From contig NZ_JOIX01000129.1 of the NCBI RefSeq assembly GCF_000720175.1, positions 1-13,673 of the forward strand: a DNA stretch of 13,673 bases. The letters are read 5' to 3'. Source of the stretch: Streptomyces sp. NRRL S-337. GTDB taxonomy: Bacteria; Actinomycetota; Actinomycetes; Streptomycetales; Streptomycetaceae. Each line of letters opens with the position of its first letter. Within the stretch, counting starts at the first letter, position 1. The notes under the pieces were generated by a model. It worked only from the letters and a program-made list of their open reading frames with translations, did no database searches and was not told the origin of the DNA. Positions 1 to 4,686 of the stretch are shown here, in pieces. Both the position numbers and the translations under genes were made by a program.

Positions 1-54
1 CCAAGATCTACACTATCCTCTTCGTCGGCAGCGTCAGATGTGTATAAGAGACAG
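1..54 (+). other. Illumina Nextera/P5 adapter remnant (non-genomic)
   Basis: Bases 1-13 match the end of the P5 oligo with one mismatch at base 3. Bases 14-21 are TATCCTCT, which matches an Illumina i5 index (503). Bases 22-35 are TCGTCGGCAGCGTC, and bases 36-54 are the 19-bp Tn5 mosaic end AGATGTGTATAAGAGACAG. Together this is the read-1 side of a Nextera library molecule left untrimmed at the contig end. Translations that begin MCIRDR or MYKRQ, or that end on the reverse strand in YTHLTLPTK, are adapter peptides and not proteins. Genomic sequence begins at 55. From 55 to about 201 I see only G-rich low-complexity sequence. Confidence 0.97.
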
Positions 55-201
55 GTGGCGAGTGGGGGCGGGGAGTGGGGGCGTGGGAGCGTGCCAGAGG
101 CTGTGTGGCTCGCGGGGGCCGGGTCGCCCGGGGTGCGTGAGCCGGGTGCTTGTGGGGCAGGCGGCGCTCTGCGGAAGGCGGGTGCTCTGCGGGACCGGGC
201 G

Positions 202-224
202 TTGTCAGTGGGGGGTCGTACGCT
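202..224 (+). promoter_or_regulatory. RecA-NDp / PafBC-type DNA-damage promoter
   Basis: The element is TTGTCAGTG (202-210), eight bases, then TACGCT (219-224). From memory, the mycobacterial RecA-independent damage-inducible promoter consensus is TTGTCRGTG-N8-TANNNT, and every defined position matches. Six bases separate the -10 from a GTG at 231, which is the spacing expected when transcription starts on the start codon of a leaderless mRNA. In mycobacteria this class is activated by the PafBC regulators. That this copy is damage-induced is inference from the motif. Confidence 0.8.
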
Positions 225-230
225 GGCGAG

Positions 231-1538
231 GTGTGGTGGCGATGTACGGGGCCGCGCTGGTCGGGCGGTGGTTCGGGGGTACGGCCGGGAGTAGGGCCAG
301 GGCCAGGAGCGGGGCCCGGGCCGGGAGCGGGGGCGGGGTCCGGGCTCGGGCCGGTGACTGGTGCGCTGACGGCTTCTGGTGCGCTGAAGGGGGATGGCGG
401 GCTGGGGGAGCCTGGCGGGCTGAGGGGGCTTGATGGGCTGACGAGGGCCGGTTCGGCGCCTCCGGCGGGGTCTGGGGCGGAGGGGGCGTCGGCGCGGTTC
501 CAGCAGCGGCTGGGTTGGTATTGCGCCGAGCGGGACGAGGAGCGGGAGAGTCCGCTCCCCGCGGGGAAGAGGCTGGCCTTCGCGGCGCAGGGTGAGCGCC
601 GCTGTCTGGGCGTACGGCGGGCCGGCCGCTGGCTGGTGTGCCCGTATGCGGCGGTGCTGGACGGGGAGAGCGCCAAGGACCAGTGCCCGCGGTGTGCCCA
701 GCTGGACCGGTCACGGTCGGTGGCCGCGGACACCATGGCCGACGACCCGCGTCCGTACGCCGTCTACCTCGCGTACTTCGGGCCCGGTCTGCTCAAGGTG
801 GGGATCACGGCCGCCGAGCGGGGGCCGGCGCGGTTGGTGGAGCAGGGGGCGGTGGCGTACGCATGGCTGGGCCGCGGTCCGCTGATGGCGGCGCGACGGG
901 CGGAGGCGCTGCTGGGGAGTGCCCTGGCGATCCCGGACCGCTTCACGAAGGCGGCGAAGCGGGCGGCGCGGGGGGCGCTGCCGGCGGTACCGGAGCGGTG
1001 CGCCGAGTTGGCTCAACTGCACGCCAAGGCACGAGGGTTGGGTGGATGGCCGGAGACGCTTGAGCCGGTGGAGTTCGCGTGTACGGACCATACGGAGCTG
1101 TTCGGGCTCGACCGGGTACCGGCCGGTGCGGCGGTGTTGGGCGGGCTGACGGCGGGGGCGGAGATCGTGGGGGAGGTGCTGGCGGGGGTCGGGTCGGATG
1201 TGTATCTCCGGCTGGCGGGAGGAGATGAGGGGGCAGCGGAGTCAGTCGGGTCAGTGGGCTCAGTGGGACCAGTGCGTTCAGTGGGCTCGGTGGGCTCGGT
1301 GGTGTCAGTGGGCCCGGTGGGTGGGGCTGAGGGGCGGCGCTCTGGTGCGGGACAGGGCGCGGGTCAGGGTGCGGGGGCCGGTGGGCCGTGGCCGGTTGCG
1401 GTGATGGATGCGCGGTTGCTGTCGGGGTGGGTGCTGGGGGCGGCTACGGGGCGGGTGACGACCGCGCCGGTGCTGCCGGCCCGTACGGCGGGGCCGGGTG
1501 CGCCGGAGCGGGGAGGGGAACAGGAAGGTCTGTTCTGA
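231..1538 (+). CDS. DUF2797 protein with GIY-YIG-like core, putative damage-inducible
   Basis: No biochemical function is established. It is 435 residues long from GTG 231. This start is chosen because it lies 6 nt past the -10 of a damage-type promoter and begins with the MWWRCTGPRW block that I recall opening streptomycete DUF2797 proteins. A TTG at 150 is the longest alternative. Cysteines C125, C137, C152 and C155 (the last two as CPRC) look like a zinc site. Next come Y176xxY179, a stretch ending KVGIT (189-193), R197 or R201, and E225 in a helix, the order of the GIY-YIG nuclease signature. The core is usually shorter. This copy carries a Gly/Pro-rich insertion of about 85 residues (from ~14) and nine S-V-G-like repeats (from 338). 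Cytoplasmic. DUF2797 assignment is confident; nuclease activity is inferred. Confidence 0.85.
   Translation: MWWRCTGPRWSGGGSGVRPGVGPGPGAGPGPGAGAGSGLGPVTGALTASGALKGDGGLGEPGGLRGLDGLTRAGSAPPAGSGAEGASARFQQRLGWYCAERDEERESPLPAGKRLAFAAQGERRCLGVRRAGRWLVCPYAAVLDGESAKDQCPRCAQLDRSRSVAADTMADDPRPYAVYLAYFGPGLLKVGITAAERGPARLVEQGAVAYAWLGRGPLMAARRAEALLGSALAIPDRFTKAAKRAARGALPAVPERCAELAQLHAKARGLGGWPETLEPVEFACTDHTELFGLDRVPAGAAVLGGLTAGAEIVGEVLAGVGSDVYLRLAGGDEGAAESVGSVGSVGPVRSVGSVGSVVSVGPVGGAEGRRSGAGQGAGQGAGAGGPWPVAVMDARLLSGWVLGAATGRVTTAPVLPARTAGPGAPERGGEQEGLF
1242..1322 (+). repeat. 9-bp tandem repeat, nine copies, in frame (SVG repeats)
   Basis: Nine adjoining units of a TCAGTGGGC-like nonamer begin at 1242, 1251, 1260, 1269, 1278, 1287, 1296, 1305 and 1314. 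They encode SVG SVG SVG PVR SVG SVG SVV SVG PVG in the DUF2797 protein. The period keeps the frame, so the array can change length without breaking the gene. It lies after the conserved core, so it probably forms a flexible linker. Confidence 0.9.
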
Positions 1539-1581
1539 CCGCGCGGGTCTGTTCTGACCGGGCGGTCTGTTCTGACCGCGC
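1527..1581 (+). repeat. 18/19-bp triplication across the DUF2797 stop codon
   Basis: Three near-identical copies of GGTCTGTTCTGACCGCGC begin at 1527, 1546 and 1564. The DUF2797 stop codon (TGA, 1536-1538) lies inside the first copy. The later copies therefore look like duplications of the gene's own last codons and stop into noncoding DNA. Confidence 0.9.
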
Positions 1582-1639
1582 GACGGGCGCTGCGCTTCTG
1601 CGAGGGCGGGTTCTTCGGGGTTCTCCTGGATTCTTTTGA

Positions 1640-1760
1640 GTTCTTCTGCGGTGCGGAATTGCCTCTGAGGTGCGGAGTTCTTCTGAGGAGTGCTTCTTAG
1701 GAGTCCTTCTGAGGTGTGGGGCTCCTGTGGGGTTCCTCTGAGGTGTGGGGTTCTGCTGGG
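1640..1760 (+). repeat. Degenerate CTTCTGAGGTGTGGGG repeat region in the gene gap
   Basis: The 343-bp gap between the DUF2797 gene and the amidohydrolase is mostly diverged repeats. Units such as TTCTTCTGCGGTGCGG (1641), CCTCTGAGGTGCGG (1662), CTTCTGAGGTGTGGGG (1707) and CCTCTGAGGTGTGGGG (1735) recur at about 18-30 bp. The last two are parts of an imperfect 30-bp duplication. Stop codons interrupt the frames, and I see no gene or clear terminator here. Confidence 0.7.
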
Positions 1761-1867
1761 AGGGAGGGCTCGGCTGCGGCGCAGGGTTCTGCGGGGTCGG
1801 GCGCGCCTGCGAGGCTGGAGGCGGCCGGTGCCCGACGGGTGGCGGCCCTCTGTGCGGCGGATGGAAC

Positions 1868-1874
1868 GAGGAGG
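1868..1874 (+). promoter_or_regulatory. Ribosome-binding site fixing the amidohydrolase start
   Basis: GAGGAGG ends 7 nt before GTG 1882. That favours 1882 over the in-frame ATG at 1861, which has no such site, and over the longest upstream start at 1690, which would translate the repeat region. Confidence 0.75.
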
Positions 1875-1881
1875 GGCCGGG

Positions 1882-2943
1882 GTGGCGGACGGGGACGAGC
1901 GGGTGGAGGCGTTCTGGCGGGGGCTGGGCCTGCCGGGGCTGATCGACGTCCATACGCACTTCATGCCGGAGCGCGTGATGGCGAAGGTCTGGGCGTATTT
2001 CGACGCGGCCGGGCCGCTGGTGGGCCGGGAGTGGCCGATCACGTACCGCTTCGAGGAGGACCAGCGGCTGGCGGTGCTGCGCGGCTTCGGCGTACGCGCT
2101 TTCACCTCGATGATCTATCCGCACAAGCCGGGAATGGCGCAGTGGCTGAACGGCTGGGCGGCCGACTTCGCGGCCCGTACGCCCGATTGTCTGCGGACCG
2201 CGACGTTCTTCCCCGAGGACGGCGCGGAGGCGTACGTACGGGACGAACTCGCCGGCGGAGTACGCGTCTTCAAGGCGCATGTGCAGGTGGGGGCGTACGA
2301 CCCGGCCGATGCCCGGCTCGATGCGGTGTGGGGGGCCGTCGCGGAGGCGGGGGTACCGGTGGTCGTGCACTGCGGGTCGGGGCCCGCACCGGGCAAGCAC
2401 ACCGGTCCGGCGCCGATCGCGCGGGTGCTGGCCCGGCATCCCCGGCTCCGGCTGATCATCGCGCACCTGGGGATGCCGGAGTACGCCGACTTCCTGGAGC
2501 TGGCCGAACGGTATCCCGGTGTGCATCTCGATACGACGATGGCCTTCACGGACTTCGCGGAACGGACGGCGCCGTTCCCGCGGGCCGAGCGCGCCCGGCT
2601 GGCGGAGCTCGGTGAACGGGTGCTGTTCGGCAGCGACTTCCCCAACATCCCCTACGGGTACGCCCATGCGCTGGAGGCGCTGGTTCGGTTGGGGATGGGG
2701 GAGGAGTGGCTGCGCGGCGTCTGTTACGGGAACGCGGCGCGGTGGCGACCGGACGGCGGACCGTGGTGGAAACCGGGCGGGGCAGTGTTGGAGGCCGGAG
2801 TAGAGGCTGTGCGGGAGACCGTGATGAGACCGTGGTGGAGCGGTCTGCTGACGGTATGTCAGGTGGTGCGGGGCGCTAGCGGGCTGCCGGTGTTCCCGTT
2901 GCGGCGGTGGCCAGGTGGGCCAGGGCCGCGGCCAGGTCGGTGA
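1882..2943 (+). CDS. Amidohydrolase_2 family metal-dependent hydrolase
   Basis: Member of the amidohydrolase-related TIM-barrel family (PF04909 type), cytosolic, hydrolysing or decarboxylating an unidentified small substrate. From GTG 1882 it has 353 residues. The metal motif HTH (H24, H26) follows GLIDV on strand 1. H163 (VVVHCGSG), H195 (IIAHLGMPE) and D252 (LFGSDFPN) supply the remaining ligands and catalytic acid, in the usual order. The family normally ends just after the final helix NAAR (284-287). Here about 65 extra low-complexity residues run on into the 3' end of the convergent reductase gene, suggesting an ancestral stop codon was lost. It may be cotranscribed with the DUF2797 gene, but the 343-bp repeat-filled gap makes that uncertain. 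Substrate cannot be read from sequence. Confidence 0.9.
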   Translation: MADGDERVEAFWRGLGLPGLIDVHTHFMPERVMAKVWAYFDAAGPLVGREWPITYRFEEDQRLAVLRGFGVRAFTSMIYPHKPGMAQWLNGWAADFAARTPDCLRTATFFPEDGAEAYVRDELAGGVRVFKAHVQVGAYDPADARLDAVWGAVAEAGVPVVVHCGSGPAPGKHTGPAPIARVLARHPRLRLIIAHLGMPEYADFLELAERYPGVHLDTTMAFTDFAERTAPFPRAERARLAELGERVLFGSDFPNIPYGYAHALEALVRLGMGEEWLRGVCYGNAARWRPDGGPWWKPGGAVLEAGVEAVRETVMRPWWSGLLTVCQVVRGASGLPVFPLRRWPGGPGPRPGR

Positions 2944-3514
2944 GGGTGGCTTCGTCCGAGACGCGTTCCGTCGCGGCGTCGATCTTCGGGCCGATCGCGG
3001 GGATTTCGCGGCAGGCAGCCGTGATGACCTCGCCGGTCATCATGCGCAGGGTCTCCCGGAGCTGGGCGTTGGCGTGATCGCCGCCGGTGGGGAAGGGGGA
3101 CGCGGTGATCACCGCGACCGGCTTGTGGACGACCTCGCCGCTGCTGACCAGCCAGTCGAGTGCGTTCTTGAGGACGCCGGGGACTCCGTGCGCGTACTCC
3201 GGGCTGACGATGAGCAGGGCGTCGGCGGTAGCCACGGCGGTGCGCAGGGCGGCGACGGCGGCGGGAGGAGTGGCGTCCTCGCCGTCCAGGTCGGGGTTGA
3301 AGTGGGGGAGTGCGCCGATGTCCGCGGTGGTGGCTGGGCCGTTCCACAGGGTGAGGGCGGAGTTCAGCACCGCGCCGTTGGAGGAGCGGGCGCGCAGGCT
3401 GCCCGAGAGGGCGACGAGGCTCAGCGAGTCGCCCGGCAGGGAGGCGTGCGTCGGAGGGGCCAGCGTCAGAGGATCGTGTGCCAAAGGGCCGTGTGTCAGA
3501 GGGACGTGTGCCAT
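2876..3514 (-). CDS. NAD(P)H-dependent FMN reductase (flavodoxin-like fold)
   Basis: Reduces FMN, or a quinone or azo-type substrate through bound FMN, using NAD(P)H; cytosolic. It is 212 residues from ATG 3514. The phosphate-binding loop is GSLRARSSN (38-46). The second flavin-binding segment is SPEYAHGVPGVLKNALDW (104-121), highly typical of this family (PF03358). The first 30 residues (repeated PLTH/PLAH/PLTL units) are not part of the domain. The longest frame reaches 3805, but it would translate a 12-bp repeat array, so ATG 3514 is preferred. There is no Shine-Dalgarno, but a TACCGT -10-like hexamer lies exactly 6 nt upstream, suggesting a leaderless transcript. Its 3' end overlaps the convergent amidohydrolase by 68 bp. 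The physiological substrate is unknown. Confidence 0.9.
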   Translation of the reverse strand: MAHVPLTHGPLAHDPLTLAPPTHASLPGDSLSLVALSGSLRARSSNGAVLNSALTLWNGPATTADIGALPHFNPDLDGEDATPPAAVAALRTAVATADALLIVSPEYAHGVPGVLKNALDWLVSSGEVVHKPVAVITASPFPTGGDHANAQLRETLRMMTGEVITAACREIPAIGPKIDAATERVSDEATLTDLAAALAHLATAATGTPAAR

Positions 3515-3520
3515 GGGGGG

Positions 3521-3526
3521 ACGGTA
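3521..3526 (-). promoter_or_regulatory. Candidate -10 element for a leaderless reductase mRNA
   Basis: Read on the minus strand, TACCGT (TANNNT) is followed by six C residues and then ATG 3514, the same spacing as the promoter at 219-224. I find no convincing -35. This is an inference from spacing. Confidence 0.45.
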
Positions 3527-3591
3527 CGCCTGGTGGTCCTGGGTGGGCGGGTGAGGTACCCGTCGAGAGGCAAGAGTGCTGGTCAGGGCGA

Positions 3592-3614
3592 TTGTCAGTG
3601 GGGGGTGCCATGCT
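3592..3614 (+). promoter_or_regulatory. Second RecA-NDp-like promoter
   Basis: TTGTCAGTG (3592-3600), eight bases starting GGGGGT, then CATGCT (3609-3614), followed by six bases and a GTG at 3621. The layout is identical to 202-231, and the 9-bp upstream box is identical. Only the first base of the -10 departs from TANNNT. It points toward the response regulator, 215 bp away, but the leaderless position is taken by a short ORF. Confidence 0.55.
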
Positions 3615-3620
3615 TGGGCA

Positions 3621-3698
3621 GTGGTGATCGGCCTGGACCGCGCGGGGGGCGGCCCAGGCCGGTCACGGACCCGATCACGGACTTGGTCGCGTACTTGA
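3621..3698 (+). other. Short leaderless ORF, possibly a gene remnant
   Basis: A GTG sits at the expected transcription start of the 3592-3614 promoter. The frame encodes 25 residues (MVIGLDRAGGG, then Arg/Ser/Thr-rich) before TGA 3696-3698, inside the 12-bp repeat array. I recognise no family. It could be a small peptide, a gene truncated by the repeat array, or a coincidence. The promoter alignment is the only positive evidence. Confidence 0.2.
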
Positions 3699-3754
3699 CC
3701 ACGGGCCCGGTCGTGGACCCCGTCGTGGACTCGACCATGGACCCGGTCGCGGGC
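3659..3754 (+). repeat. 12-bp tandem repeat, eight copies, intergenic
   Basis: Eight abutting dodecamers of the type CCGGTCGTGGAC start at 3659, 3671, 3683, 3695, 3707, 3719, 3731 and 3743. The array is the main content of the 314-bp gap between the divergent reductase and response regulator genes. The other contents of that gap are the 3592 promoter and the 3764 direct repeats. Confidence 0.85.
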
Positions 3755-3763
3755 GGCGTCCGG

Positions 3764-3785
3764 GATTCTCAGGAGATTCACAGGA
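3764..3785 (+). promoter_or_regulatory. Tandem 11-bp direct repeat, candidate OmpR-type operator
   Basis: GATTCTCAGGA (3764-3774) is followed immediately by GATTCACAGGA (3775-3785), differing at one base. Tandem half-sites with an 11-bp period are how OmpR/PhoB-family regulators bind DNA. The site lies 43 bp before the response regulator start, just above a possible weak -10 (CAGGCT, 3816-3821). Positive autoregulation is a reasonable inference. Confidence 0.6.
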
Positions 3786-3828
3786 AGGAGCAAGGGAGCT
3801 CTCACGAGCGGGCATCAGGCTCACCGGC

Positions 3829-4686
3829 ATGACCGTGACTTCGTCGTCCTCAGCGGCTCTTCATGCTTCGTCAGTTCCGGTTTCGTCCATTCCGGTTTCA
3901 TCGGTGCCGGTCAGGTCGGTTCCGGTGGGTTCGGTTCCGGCGGGCTCTGTGTCCGGAAGAGCACCCGGGAAGCAGCCGGAGTTGCTGCGGCCGGACGGCA
4001 GCCCGGTGCGGGTGCTGGTGGTCGACGACGAGTCCTCGCTCGCCGATCTGCTGTCGCTCGCGCTGCGGTACGAAGGCTGGGACATCCGCTCCGAAGGGGA
4101 TGGCGCGGGGGCGCTGCGCTCGGCCCGTAGCTGGCGGCCGGATGCGGTGCTGCTGGACGTCATGCTGCCGGACATGGACGGGCTGACGCTGCTCGGACGG
4201 CTGCGGCGCGAACTGCCGGACGTGCCGGTGCTGTTCCTGACGGCCAAGGATGCGGTCGAGGACCGGATCGCCGGGCTTACGGCCGGCGGGGACGACTACG
4301 TCACCAAGCCGTTCAGCCTGGAGGAGGTGGTGGCCAGGCTGCGGGGCCTGCTGCGCCGGGCCGGGGCGGCGGCTGCCCGGAGCGATTCGCGGCTGACGGT
4401 GGGCGATCTGGTGCTGGACGAGGACAGTCATGAGGTGTGGCGGGACGGGCAGGAAATCCATCTGACGGCCACGGAGTTCGAGCTGCTGCGGTATCTGATG
4501 CGCAATCCGCGGCGGGTGCTGAGCAAGACCCAGATCCTCGACCGGGTCTGGAGCTATGACTTCGGTGGCCAGGCCAATGTCGTGGAGCTGTACATCTCGT
4601 ACCTGCGGCGGAAGATCGATGCGGGGCGGGCACCGATGATCCATACGCGGCGGGGTGCGGGCTATCTGATCAAGCCGGGTGACTAG
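3829..4686 (+). CDS. OmpR-family response regulator
   Basis: Cytosolic transcription factor activated by phosphotransfer from the adjacent kinase. It has 285 residues. The receiver domain (about 60-172) has the acidic pair D66/D67, phospho-acceptor D110 (LLDVMLPDMDG), T138 and K160 (VTKPF). The C-terminal winged helix (about 187-283) contains TATEFELLRYLMRNPRRVLS and a DNA-contacting region ending YLRRKID, then the HTRRGAGYLIKP hairpin. The N-terminal 60 residues are an unusual Ser/Val/Pro extension made of pentapeptide repeats. ATG 3829 has no nearby ribosome-binding site. A CAGGCT -10-like element 7 nt upstream suggests a leaderless start. Its last codons overlap the kinase start by 8 nt. 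Specific orthology (TrcR-like or another subfamily) is not decided. Confidence 0.95.
   Translation: MTVTSSSSAALHASSVPVSSIPVSSVPVRSVPVGSVPAGSVSGRAPGKQPELLRPDGSPVRVLVVDDESSLADLLSLALRYEGWDIRSEGDGAGALRSARSWRPDAVLLDVMLPDMDGLTLLGRLRRELPDVPVLFLTAKDAVEDRIAGLTAGGDDYVTKPFSLEEVVARLRGLLRRAGAAAARSDSRLTVGDLVLDEDSHEVWRDGQEIHLTATEFELLRYLMRNPRRVLSKTQILDRVWSYDFGGQANVVELYISYLRRKIDAGRAPMIHTRRGAGYLIKPGD
3868..3957 (+). repeat. 15-bp tandem repeat, six copies, in frame (SSVPV repeats)
   Basis: Six 15-bp units beginning at 3868, 3883, 3898, 3913, 3928 and 3943 encode SSVPV, SSIPV, SSVPV, RSVPV, GSVPA and GSVSG in the response regulator N-terminus. Divergence increases toward the receiver domain. The repeats add a linker ahead of the conserved LLRPDGSPVRVLVVDDE start of the receiver. 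Confidence 0.9.

Noticed and set aside
38..433. ORFs beginning in bases 8-50 at the contig edge
   Set aside because: Their starts or ends are the Nextera adapter. The remaining sequence is G-rich and shows no family features.
1296..1322. TGTCAGTGGGC at 1303-1313 as another RecA-NDp promoter
   Set aside because: It is part of the SVG repeat array, lacks the leading TT, and has no TANNNT eight bases downstream.
3659..3754. Regular repeats that might be taken for a CRISPR array
   Set aside because: The 12-bp units abut each other with no unique spacers. All other arrays in the window are also head-to-tail tandem repeats.
2915..3832. 305-codon forward frame opposite the FMN reductase and running through the 12-bp repeats
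   Set aside because: The reverse-strand reductase has clear flavin-binding motifs. This frame is Gly/Arg-rich and its repeat part simply reflects the 12-bp period.
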